From Theobroma cacao (lineage: Eukaryota; Streptophyta; Magnoliopsida; Malvales; Malvaceae), in the NCBI RefSeq assembly GCF_000208745.1, contig NC_030857.1, positions 1,616,188-1,680,187 on the forward strand: a stretch of DNA of 64,000 nt. The letters run 5' to 3'. Numbering within the stretch: position 1 is the first letter of the stretch; every line of letters begins with the position of its first letter. Both the position numbers and the translations under genes were made by a program. Shown one piece after another: positions 35,258 through 46,001 of the stretch. The notes below the pieces were generated by a model. It searched no databases, was not told the origin of the DNA, and was given only the letters and a program-made list of their open reading frames with translations.

Positions 35258-38200
35258 CTATGATTTGAAGACAGATCCTTCAGTAATTTTCCAGCCTGAC
35301 TTGGTGCTAGACATTTCATATCTCGTGGTGTAGGATTGCACATTGGAGGCATTGTTCTCTGGATGATGAACATCGGTCAAGCAGGTGGACTCTTCCAGAG
35401 TTGCTTCCACTACGGCACGCTGCCCATCTAGTGAGAGGGTAACACTGTCGATGGCCAGGCTCAGTAGACTATATTCGTATGTCCAACCAAGCTGAGCAAT
35501 CTCAGCTGCACGATCTGTCCATGTCTTCAACATCTGACCATCTAGAACCTGGTGGTTTTCTCAGTGTTAGGAAAAGCTTTAACAAAAAGTCGCACGGTGC
35601 CCTAATGCAGCAGCAATGAACATCTTCAAAAGCAATCTACTTACTATGTTTGGCTGACTCATAACAACCATACATAACCAGTTGCCCCCAAATGAAAAGG
35701 GTCTAGTTTGCGGGGCAGTTTTCAAGATCATCCTTGAGGAAATTAAAAAAAATAAATAAAAGAAAAGAATGTAAGTTACAGTATCATTACCTCTGGCAAT
35801 TTATCAAGACAGTGATCAGGTCCAAATGCCTGCGATTTAACGTTCTGCCACCTGCGAACAATGCCTTCCGCAATCCTTGCATCTATTCTAGGTAATTCTT
35901 GCAAAGAATTTTCATCTACTGACCCTGCAAAGTTCAAAGCAGTTTTGAGCACCACATATCATGGAGGAACAGGATGACTTCCAAGGAATTTGCCTAATTT
36001 GGACACATCTTACATGTTTAGGAGAAAAATCATTCTCTGTTCCCAACCAATTTTGACATTATACTAAACAAACAAATGGAAGAATAGCCATATCAAATAA
36101 GTTTAGTTAAATTATAAGATAATTTTAGAAATTACTTCACTTGTGTGTACTTAATGCTACATTAGGTTGACTACTCACTCACTGACGACATGTCTTATTG
36201 AATCATACCTATGTTACTGACATTAGATGACATAGCTGGGCTGATTTCTTTGCGAATAACTGATGAACTAGATCTACCAGGTAAAACCTTCAATCCAACC
36301 AAAGTCATCAATCCAATTACCACACTAGCAGACATGATCTTGACACTGGCATCTTTAATTTTGTCAGTAATTGTTTCTTCTTCATGCATTTCTTCCAAAC
36401 TACTTTTCCCAGGAATCTCAGCTAGAACGGCAGAATCCTCTGGATCAGGTTTTCCAAGAGTCTCTTCATTTTCAACAGCATGAAAAATATTGCTCATCTC
36501 GCCATCTAATTGATGTCTCACACTCTCCTCAGCACTACGAAGAGGAAACACCTTCTGCAATGCCTGAATTGCACTAGCCTTTACATGATCAAGAACTGCA
36601 GTAGCCTCTGCACCTATCCTCACTATAGCTGCTGCTGCAGCTAAGGGTGAACCACCCACTCCCTCAAGCCTTTCTAAATATCTCAGGACAGTGGGGTCAT
36701 CATAATAATCTCCAAGCTTGAATTGTATATCTTTGGTGTCTCTAAATCTGGGGAAGACCACCTCCATTAACCATGTCTCCAACAGTTTACAAAGCCCAGG
36801 AAGATCTCTGTCATCATCATCCTTTGAGTTTTCCAAGACAAAATCTACGATAGATGGATTTCTATAAGGGGAGCTGTCACTGTCTAAGCCCAACCACAAG
36901 CGACACTCATCAAGCTCCCCCACAAGCAATGAACAGAGGCCCCTCTCCAAAGCAAAGTCTATCTCACGGTTTTCCATGGGAGCATAGAGAGAGACAGGGT
37001 CCCGGAGGGCTGCTACCTTTGTCTGCTGAAGCTGCTGGAAGAGGTTATCCGCATCTCGGATAAGATGAGGTTTCTTACTTAGAAATGCTTGAGCAACAAG
37101 TGCAAGTGCTACTCCATAAACTTCAAAACTTTCTGCAGGAATATTGCTTGGTGTGGCAGCAAATAGATCAACCTTTCATGGAAAAGGATTTAAAAACAAA
37201 GAGACTGATCAGAAAGCCTAAAAGGCAAACATGAATCATGACAAATATTATGTACTATAATACCTGCTCAGCCGCTGTCATGCATAAGAAGGCCTCATTC
37301 ATAAAATCTTCACGGGTAAAACCTCCAGCGATTGCAGCAGCTCCTCCTCCACCGACAGCCCATAATATGTTGCGTACACCACGAAGACCCTCCTCTCTCT
37401 TTGTCCGGTACTCATCACCAAGTGGCAAGGCTAGAAGTTCCAGAACACAACGTGGGGTAATCTCTTCTAATGTCTCATCAATCTGTGACTGTAAATCCGG
37501 GGCGAGACTGCTGGCCCCTTCCTCCTGCATGCTCCACAGAAGAATTTATCAAGAATCTTGTAAATTTACAAGTGTCGAAACAAAAAGCCCAGTTTATCAA
37601 TCCATAACCAAGTGATTAACCTTTATGTAGGTTCACTACATGCTTGAGTTGCTATGCATAAGTTATATCAGTAAAATACTGATAAAAAATTCCATACATT
37701 AGCTCCTTTTCCCATTGTTAGGCAGACTTTACACTCACTACAGTACTGAAAAATCCACCAATATACAATTAATATAGACAACCACATAGTAATCAAACAG
37801 AGTTTAATCAATATTGAAGCACAATTACAAAATGAACTAGAAAGAAGGTGTGTTAGAGTACCTGCAACAACTTCAAAGCCATCTCAAGCACCTCACAACC
37901 AGTAATAAAATCTGGCGGATTCAATGCCATAGCATCCCTCGACAAGTCCACATAAGCAAGCGCCATTGCCAGGACGACATCCTGCTTAAATGCCTTGGGC
38001 AGTCTCTCTCTCAGCAAACTCTCCCCAATTCGAAGCACCACTTCAGTCTCCCCTGCTTCTTGCAACACGCATAATGCTCCAGGAACCTACATTTCCCGCA
38101 TTTTCTCAACAACCAAACAGAAATTTGATAAAAGAAAATGTGAAATTCTGAAATTACCTTGTCCCAGGGCACTTGAGTGATGATAGTGTCGCGCTCATCA

Positions 38201-38765
38201 TCGACAAGGCCTTGATTATAATTTCGTCTAGAGCCAGGGTTAGCTAGAGTTTCACAGGCGGCTTGAAGAATCTGTCTTCGGCTAAGTAAGCTGTCTTGGC
38301 TGAACCCGTATTGAGGCGGTTTCGAGACTCTAGCTTCATATGCTCTTTTGATTCCATCACCTAAAAAATGAGTCTCAGCTCCTAACACCTGCTTTCCAAA
38401 ACGACAATCTTAAAATTAACTCTGATTTTCTAAACTAACATAATTCAAAACGAACTGAGAGCTACTGTCTGACAGACCTTGTAGAAATCGAGGGGGATGG
38501 ACACTTGGCGTTCGGGAGGAGAGGGAGAGAGTGGGGGAGGGAAAGGGGGAGAGAGGGTGGCGGTTGAGGAGGAAGAAGAGGAGAAAGAGTTGTCGGTTGG
38601 TGGGAGGAATTGGAAGTCCGCGATGAGGCGGTCGGCCCATTTACTGGCGGAGCAGACGGTTGTGGTGGCTGAAGGGCGGTGGAGTCTTGAAGGTTTTCCA
38701 GGGTGAGGCAATGGGGTTAAAGCGGGAGTGCAAAGCCCGATGCTAATGTGTCTCAAAGATTCCAT
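35258..38765 (-). CDS. ARC6, chloroplast-division J-like inner-envelope protein
   Basis: Seven exons: 38765-38478, 38388-38158, 38086-37862, 37524-37264, 37172-36209, 35924-35791 and 35548-35258. They give 797 residues, against 801 in Arabidopsis ARC6. A Ser/Thr-rich plastid transit peptide covers about the first 60-70 residues. The J-like domain (FYKVLGAETHFLGDGIKRAY, about 92-160) lacks an HPD motif, as is normal for ARC6. A long stroma-facing helical region follows, then one transmembrane segment (IMSASVVIGLMTLVGLKVLP, about 612-632). The C-terminal intermembrane-space domain ends SGWKITEGSVFKS. In Arabidopsis ARC6 tethers FtsZ2 on the stromal side and PDV2 on the intermembrane side to assemble the division ring. 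All domains look intact. The gene lies head-to-head with a tRNA-Glu gene about 210 bp away. Confidence 0.97.
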
Positions 38766-38975
38766 TTTTGGAATTGTGAGTTAAAAAAAGAGGCTTAAAC
38801 CGTTCTTCACTCTCAGTTAAGAGGTGGCTTCTTCGGCTTCTTCCTCTTTGTCTCCTGGGTTAGGAAAGTGCCGGACTTTCTACAATAAAAAAAAATCAAA
38901 GGAAGTCGCTGCCGCAAAGTTGTCGTCTTTTTCTCCGATCTTCTATGAGTGTCATTAGAACAACAACATCAGTGC
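38766..38975. promoter_or_regulatory. Short divergent ARC6/tRNA-Glu intergenic region
   Basis: Only 210 bases lie between the ARC6 start codon (minus) and the tRNA (plus), so ARC6 leader and promoter elements share this space with the tRNA upstream region. CAACAACATC near 38961 fits the CAA motif found just upstream of plant tRNA genes. Confidence 0.5.
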
Positions 38976-39047
38976 TCCGTTGTAGTCTAGCTGGTCAGGA
39001 TATTCGGCTCTCACCCGAAAGACCCGGGTTCGAGTCCCGGCAACGGA
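38976..39047 (+). tRNA. tRNA-Glu (anticodon CTC)
   Basis: A 72-nt cloverleaf. Acceptor arms TCCGTTG and CAACGGA pair. The A-box is TAGTCTAGCTGGTCAGGA, the anticodon CTC sits in the loop CTCTCAC, and the B-box is GGTTCGAGTCC. A TTTT terminator follows at 39055-39058. It differs from the tRNA at 22963-23034 at a handful of positions, mostly in the D, anticodon-stem and T-loop regions. Confidence 0.97.
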
Positions 39048-41117
39048 AGTTTCATTTTATCCATCCAAGCTCTTAGTGTCTGTTTATGTTAGTGTTGGGA
39101 TTGGCCCTGAAATGAAATGTTCCCAATTTTCGTTGCATGGTTTTGCATTTACTTATTTCATTGCATGCCTATCTAGCCATCAAATCATGTTAGAGGTTGT
39201 ATTGTTGTAATGATAACCCTGGAGCCAGGGTGAGAGACTAACCCATAAACCCTGCGCAATGCAATGATTACCATTAATTAACCTCCTCAAAATAACTAGG
39301 AGGAGTTGATAATCATTTTCCTCGTGCCCTTTTCTCTTTTCTCCTGTCAACAATGATTAGCTACATGAGAACCCACTTGCTCCTCGAGCACCACCCTGTC
39401 GAGATTTACAGGAAATTTGGGGAATATAGAGACTTACCATTCTTAATGCTGGAGCTGCTATCACCACTGTAGAAAGTTGGCCTCTGGTCCTGGAATTGAA
39501 CCACAGCTATGGTGTTATCGTCAAAATCTCAAATGAATTAGATCCTTCAAGAAAAGAATTCATATCCATCAGGCATTGCCTGGTTGTGACCAGCTTGTTC
39601 TAAGCTTGTATTAGCCTGTATGCTGCCGTCCAAAATTTTTTCTCATTATTCCAACAGGCTGTGCGAGGGAGATGTGAATAACATCATTACTTCATATAAG
39701 ACTGGTACTTTTGTTTGGAAAAAGTGAACTCTGGCCAGTGATTTAAGCCTCACAGATCAACTTAATACATGAATATTATATAATCATGCACATTGAATAC
39801 TTGAGAGCTGAGATCATGGTACCTTGCCATGGCTTAATCAATTGATAAATAGAGAATTTCTGTGCCTTTTCCACTATTTCTCTGCCAACTTTCTTTAGAT
39901 TTCCCCCAAGACTGACAGTTGAACTGCATAGGAAACGAGACAATGTCCCAAAGGCAATAACTTTTGCTGAAAACAAGAGATGAACATGGAGGAAATGGAT
40001 CTCAAGATTTGAGTGGAATCTCCCTCTCCTATCCAGCAACGAAGCAAGAATGGAGATTAAGCAAACATTAATGCAAAAATGGGTCTCCAAATTTACCTCG
40101 GTTAAACTTAAATTCGATTACAAGGAGTGCATAATTCTAAAACTGGGCCTGGCTTGATAAAGGTCGACGCCTTTTGGAGCAAGCATGAAAGTGGGTCAGC
40201 TTTGAGATGGGCCATCTCGCAACGGAAAGCCGTCAGCAAGAGCATTTGGTGGTAGTCAGAAACAAAACTCAATAGCCCTCTGACCAGAAGCTATCCGCAA
40301 CCAAATTAAAATGGAAAAGGACTTAATAATCTGCCAATAATAGAACTCTGCCATTTTGAATTATTTCTTCTATTTTTCTTTGGGTTCTCTCTGCTCTGCT
40401 AGTGCTATCTACAGTATTTATCTTTTACGTGAGTTAGTGTAGGATAATAATTTAACTCACAAGCAATGACCATTGGAAGTGATAATCATTGGCTGCACGT
40501 TTTCTCCATGCAAAAATTAAAAAAAAAAATTGCCCCAAAAATAAGATATCACGACTTGCCAGATCAGTTGATAAATGACTCTCCTGGAGAGATTAAAGTT
40601 TTGGCCTAATGACTCCATTAAAATGAGCTTTCTTTAACTTCTTAAACTCCTTTTATGGCACCGTAAAGCAAAGAATCTGATCATAACCCATGACCCATTG
40701 GACTTTCCTATCTCCCAATATCTATATTCTAAACAGCAACATGCATTAAGTTAGGAACACGCCACCCAGGTGAGGGTATCAAACCCCTCGTGATAAGAAA
40801 AATTTCACAGGAGTTGAGTTAATGATTCTCCCCCACCCTTCCTAGGGAATATAGAAATGGAAGCCAAAGCCACAGGCTCAGGGGATAAAGAAAGAGATTA
40901 TCAACTATTTTAAAAGCCAAAAGAGGATAAAAAAGTTACCCTTGTGGCGCAACATATGGCGTCGTTTCTGTCGAGCACTGTTTTCCAGTTAGTCTCTCTG
41001 CGAACACACGCTCCCTCTGTACCTCCACCATCACTCCATTCCTAAGCTCCCACTTAACCATTTTCCCATACACCGAACTTTTTTTTTTTCTTTCCATTTC
41101 TAATTGGTTTTTTCTCT
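39048..41117. other. Intergenic region upstream of the LRR receptor kinase
   Basis: I find no coding frame resembling a protein. The last ~200 bases are the promoter and leader of the receptor kinase, with pyrimidine-rich sequence just before its ATG. Nothing else is recognisable. Confidence 0.5.
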
Positions 41118-44100
41118 ATGGAAATAACGGCTATTTTTCTTCTCTTCCTCGCCCTTGCCTCCGACGTCGTTTTGTCTACTAACGCTCAACGCAGCGCCGT
41201 TACTTCGGCGGAGATCCGAGCGCTGACGTCGTTCAAACGGGGCATCTTTCACGACCCACTTGGCGTTCTAGACGGCTGGGATGCGTCCACGCCGTCTGCT
41301 CCGTGCGACTGGCGTGGCATTGTTTGTTACAACGATCGAGTCCGCGAGCTCCGCTTGCCTCGCCTCCAGCTCGGTGGCCGACTCAGTGATCAGTTATCGG
41401 GCTTACGGGAGCTCCGCAAATTGAGCCTCCATTCTAACAACTTTAACGGCTCCATACCTGACGCGCTCTCTCAATGCGCACTGTTACGCGCCGTTTACTT
41501 GCAGTACAACTCATTCTCCGGAAACCTCCCGCCTTCCATTTTCAACCTCACCAACTTGCAAGTCCTCAATGTAGCTCATAATTATCTCTCCGGTAAAATC
41601 GCCGTCGATATCCCGTGGTCTCTCCGCTACCTCGATTTATCCTCGAACGATTTCTCAGGGGAAATACCGTCGAATTTCTCGGCACAATCTCAGCTGCAAC
41701 TTATCAACTTGTCATACAACCAGTTTTCCAGTGGAGTTCCGGTGAGTATAGGGAAACTCCAAGAACTAGAGTACCTTTGGCTCGACTCGAACCAGTTGGA
41801 CGGAACGTTGCCGTCTGCTATAGCGAACTGTTCTTCGCTAATGCATTTAAGCGCAGAAGATAACATGCTTAAAGGATTGGTTCCTGGGAGCATCGGTGCG
41901 GTTCCGAATCTTCAAGTGCTTGCTCTATCGCGCAACGGACTTTCCGGTGCGGTTCCTGAAAGCATCTTTTGTAAACCGTCGGGGAATGCTTCGGCGTCGT
42001 CGTTGAGGATCGTGCAGTTAGGATTTAATGAGTTCACGGAGCTTGTTAAGCCGCAAAATAACGGAAGCTGCGTTCCAGTTCTGGAGGTTTTGGACCTTCA
42101 CGAGAATCACATCCGCGGCGTTTTTCCTTCTTGGTTGACCAGTTTGACCACGTTGAGAATTTTGGATATTTCTGGAAACTTCTTTACTGGTTTATTACCA
42201 GTTGAAATTGGCAACCTTTTGAACTTAGAAGAGCTAAGAGCGGCGAACAACTCGCTCACCGGTTTGGTTCCTACTCAGCTCCTAAAATGTGGTTCGTTAA
42301 AGGTCGTTGATCTTGAAGGAAACCGGTTATCCGGTAAAATGCCGGTCTTTCTTAGTCAAATGAGGAGCTTGACAAGCATAGCTTTGGGGAGAAATTTATT
42401 TTCTGGCTCGATTCCGTACGGGTTTGGGAACATTTCAGGGCTTGAAACGTTGAATTTGAGTGGAAACAATTTGACTGGAAGCGTACCAGAAGATATAATG
42501 CGGTTGAGTAATTTAACAACCTTAAACCTCAGTTACAACAAGTTTTCTGGAGGAGTTCCTGATGGTTTAGGGGATTTATTGAGATTGGCGGTCTTAAATT
42601 TAAGTGCATGTGGGTTTTCAGGGAGGATTCCTGGGAGTATTGGGTCTCTGATGAAATTAACATCTCTTGATTTGAGTAAGCAGCAGATTTCCGGTCAGTT
42701 GCCTATTGAGCTTTTTGGGTTGCCAAGTTTGCAGGTTGTTGCTTTAGAAGAAAACAGGTTGTCTGGTGATGTTCCTGAAGGTTTTAGCAGCTTGGTTGGT
42801 TTGCAATACTTGAATCTTAGTTCTAATGAGTTTACTGGTCGGATTCCGGTGACCTATGGTTTTTTGCAGTCATTGGTTGTGCTTTCGCTGTCCTATAATC
42901 GAGTTTCGGGTACGATTCCTGTAGAACTTGGTAATTGCTTTGATCTTGAAGTGCTTCAGCTTCGTTCGAATCGTTTGAGGGGCAATATACCAGGTGATAT
43001 CTCTCGATTATCTCATTTGAAGGAGCTTGATTTGGGTTTGAATAATTTAGATGGTGAAATCCCAGAGGAAATGTCCAGATCTTCCTCTATGACTACTCTG
43101 TTATTGGATGGGAATCATCTCTCGGGTAACATACCAGATTCATTATCAAAACTGTCGTATCTAACTACTTTGAACCTTTCCTCGAATAGATTGAGTGGAG
43201 CCATTCCATCAAGTCTTTCAAACATGTCTAGCTTGAAGTATCTGAATCTGTCAAGAAACAATCTTGAAGGTGAGATTCCTAATGCATTGGGTTCTCGGTT
43301 CGATGATCCTTCTGTATTTTCAATGAACAGTGAACTATGCGGTAAGCCATTAAACAGAGAATGTGCAAATGTAAGAAACGGAAAAAGGAGGAAGCTGATT
43401 ATATTAATTGCCATAGCTGCTGGTGGGGCTTGCCTTCTTGCATTGTGTTGTTGTGGATATGTTTACAGTCTTTTACGCTGGCGGAAGAAGGTTAGAGAAT
43501 GGGCGACTGGGGAGAAGAAGAGAAGTCCGGCTAGTGCTAGTTCGGGAGCAGACAGGAGTCGTGGAAGTGGGGAAAATGGAGGACCAAAACTAGTCATGTT
43601 CAATAACAAGATAACGCTAGCGGAGACACTAGAGGCGACAAGGCAATTTGACGAGGAAAATGTCTTGAGCAGGGGGAGATGTGGACTTGTGTTCAAGGCG
43701 ACGTATCAAGATGGAATGGTCCTTTCAATCCGTCGCCTTGTTGATGGATCTATTGATGAAGTTACCTTTCGGAAAGAAGCCGAATTGCTAGGCAAGGTAA
43801 AGCATCGGAACATAACAGTTCTAAGGGGCTACTATGCTGGACCACCCGACTTAAGGCTCCTTGTTCATGACTACATGCCTAACGGAAACCTAGGCACCCT
43901 CCTCCAAGAGGCATCTCACCAAGATGGACATATGCTCAATTGGCCAATGCGTCATCTCATTGCTCTTGGCATTGCTCGTGGCCTAGCATTTTTGCACTCG
44001 TTATCAATTGTTCACGGTGATGTCAAACCACAAAATGTCCTCTTTGATGCTGATTTTGAAGCTCATTTATCTGAATTCGGGCTAGAGCGACTGACAATAG

Positions 44101-44534
44101 CAACCCCAGCAGAAGCTTCCTCGTCTTCAACCCCAGTTGGTTCTCTAGGCTATGTAGCACCAGAAGCTGCTTTATCAGGTCAACCGGCAAAAGAAGCGGA
44201 TGTGTACAGTTTTGGGATAGTACTATTAGAAATTCTTACAGGAAGAAAACCTGTGATGTTCACCCAAGACGAAGACATTGTGAAATGGGTGAAAAAGCAA
44301 TTACAGAAAGGTCAAATTTCAGAGTTGCTAGAGCCAGGGCTGCTTGAGTTAGACCCTGAATCATCAGAGTGGGAAGAATTCTTGTTAGGGGTCAAAGTGG
44401 GACTCCTCTGCACAGCACCTGATCCACTTGATAGGCCATCAATGGCAGACATTGTTTTCATGTTAGAAGGATGTAGAGTTGGACCAGATATTCCATCTTC
44501 AGCTGATCCAACCTCTCTACCTTCCCCCATTTGA
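41118..44534 (+). CDS. LRR receptor-like (pseudo)kinase, MUSTACHES/MUSTACHES-LIKE type
   Basis: An intronless frame of 1138 residues. It has a signal peptide (about 1-23), an LRRNT region with CDWRGIVC, and roughly two dozen plant-type LRRs (for example LKELDLGLNNLDGEIPEEMS). A transmembrane segment covers about 762-785 (LIILIAIAAGGACLLALCCC), and a kinase-like domain about 835-1115. The architecture and many blocks match Arabidopsis At4g36180 and At1g75640 (MUSTACHES), the latter affecting stomatal guard-cell symmetry. The kinase core is unusual. The ATP-binding Lys is Arg872 in LSIRRL. HRD reads HGD (966-968), with the catalytic Asp kept. DFG reads EFG (Glu986). These changes argue for weak or no phosphotransfer; I recall similar residues in the Arabidopsis relatives, so this is probably ancestral. 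It is probably a plasma-membrane receptor or co-receptor. Confidence 0.92.
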   Translation: MEITAIFLLFLALASDVVLSTNAQRSAVTSAEIRALTSFKRGIFHDPLGVLDGWDASTPSAPCDWRGIVCYNDRVRELRLPRLQLGGRLSDQLSGLRELRKLSLHSNNFNGSIPDALSQCALLRAVYLQYNSFSGNLPPSIFNLTNLQVLNVAHNYLSGKIAVDIPWSLRYLDLSSNDFSGEIPSNFSAQSQLQLINLSYNQFSSGVPVSIGKLQELEYLWLDSNQLDGTLPSAIANCSSLMHLSAEDNMLKGLVPGSIGAVPNLQVLALSRNGLSGAVPESIFCKPSGNASASSLRIVQLGFNEFTELVKPQNNGSCVPVLEVLDLHENHIRGVFPSWLTSLTTLRILDISGNFFTGLLPVEIGNLLNLEELRAANNSLTGLVPTQLLKCGSLKVVDLEGNRLSGKMPVFLSQMRSLTSIALGRNLFSGSIPYGFGNISGLETLNLSGNNLTGSVPEDIMRLSNLTTLNLSYNKFSGGVPDGLGDLLRLAVLNLSACGFSGRIPGSIGSLMKLTSLDLSKQQISGQLPIELFGLPSLQVVALEENRLSGDVPEGFSSLVGLQYLNLSSNEFTGRIPVTYGFLQSLVVLSLSYNRVSGTIPVELGNCFDLEVLQLRSNRLRGNIPGDISRLSHLKELDLGLNNLDGEIPEEMSRSSSMTTLLLDGNHLSGNIPDSLSKLSYLTTLNLSSNRLSGAIPSSLSNMSSLKYLNLSRNNLEGEIPNALGSRFDDPSVFSMNSELCGKPLNRECANVRNGKRRKLIILIAIAAGGACLLALCCCGYVYSLLRWRKKVREWATGEKKRSPASASSGADRSRGSGENGGPKLVMFNNKITLAETLEATRQFDEENVLSRGRCGLVFKATYQDGMVLSIRRLVDGSIDEVTFRKEAELLGKVKHRNITVLRGYYAGPPDLRLLVHDYMPNGNLGTLLQEASHQDGHMLNWPMRHLIALGIARGLAFLHSLSIVHGDVKPQNVLFDADFEAHLSEFGLERLTIATPAEASSSSTPVGSLGYVAPEAALSGQPAKEADVYSFGIVLLEILTGRKPVMFTQDEDIVKWVKKQLQKGQISELLEPGLLELDPESSEWEEFLLGVKVGLLCTAPDPLDRPSMADIVFMLEGCRVGPDIPSSADPTSLPSPI

Positions 44535-46001
44535 GATTTTTCCATTTTTCCTTTACTAAATTCATTTCGCACCCAGAATTTGCGAAGCCACTCTTGATCA
44601 TTATCTTGTTTTTTAATTGCACAATGTGTCATTATCATTCCCTAATTAAATTCCATTTCTCTCTTCATTATCCTGCTTAGTATACTCCTTTCTTTCGTAT
44701 TAGCACTGGACCCGACGGCGCCGTTTGAGTATATTTCCTCTTCCTCTGGGTCCAACCAGCAGTCATACATATTGTCCGTGTTCTCCTCGCTGGGGTGAGA
44801 AGGACCCAGCAGGTCATTCCCGCCAAAAGTACATAACGTCTAACCTAGAATAGCCACGTGGCGAAATCAAGGGTGGGGGGAGAAGTAGCCGTTAAGTGAG
44901 TCATTGGAAAAAGCAACGATGGCGTCAGGATCCTTGAAACTGTCGGAGTCTGGCGTTTTCTTAAGAGAACCAGAGAGGGTGGAAGCCACCATTAGCATTA
45001 GATTCCTTAGAAGCTTTGGCAGCCACGTCGGAATATCCATGGAGAATTGGCCGGCACGTGGGTCCTTGATGATGTCACTTGTTCTTGTGAAGGAAATAAA
45101 TATCATGTAGTAATAGAAATATAGACAGTGGCACGAAAGTTTTATGGTTTCGGGTTTTCGGGTCCCACCGGATCAGCCTAAATTTTAAAAATTCTGCAGA
45201 AAATACAGATAAAATAATGGAGTGCACAGTTCCCCACAGTGTACGTATTTTGACAGTGTGTTAATGTGTCTTGTGACTCCCCAGGGTTCTCTCAGAACTC
45301 CAAACCCCACATTCAATCCGGTCATGACATCGAACAGGGTCCAACAGTTTTCCTGCTCCAATGGGTCACTGTCGATTTGTCAATCTGTCAATTTTTAACT
45401 TCAGTAAGAATGGGATTGAGCTAGGATTTTTCCTTCCCTCCAACTGTAGAAAAACCCAACTGTAGAAAAACCTGAGAGTTCACCTACGATATTTAACTAG
45501 GGGAAAAAAGCAACAGTAAAATTTACTGGCAGTGAATACAGGACATATCCCTTGATAGATTTGTGTGCAGCATGCAGGACTGCTGCACTGGCAAGTCCAG
45601 CTAAGAGTCAGCACCCTGAGACCTAGCATTTCTTCCTTTCAGCTTATTTTACTTGGTTTCTTTCATTGTCCAAAGAAGGTTTATTGGTGCTTCATGCTTC
45701 AGGTGGTTGGTTCCACTCGGGCATGGAAAGTCTTTTTACATCCCCTGAATCAGTTCAATCTCCATTCCCCTTAACCGGTAACCAATGCTATTTTCATAAC
45801 GGGAAGCAGACTTAGATAGATTGAGGTGGAAGATACAACTTAAAATTTCTCACTATATTTAACATCCAATTCGTATACATAAATATGATAAATGTTACAG
45901 GCAAAGAATGTTTGACTGACCCAAAGAATCTTCTGACAAATGAAACCCTGTGATTATGTAGTATACACCAAACGTGGAAAGAAATTACAACATCCTTTCT
46001 T
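44535..46001. other. Intergenic region with G-box motifs
   Basis: The receptor-kinase 3' flank, then a GC-richer block at about 44700-45110 with CACGTG at about 44855 and 45055 and TGATGTCA near 45069. Overlapping short frames on both strands in 44867-45110 are not recognisable. The CGI-58 3' UTR abuts 46001. Confidence 0.45.
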
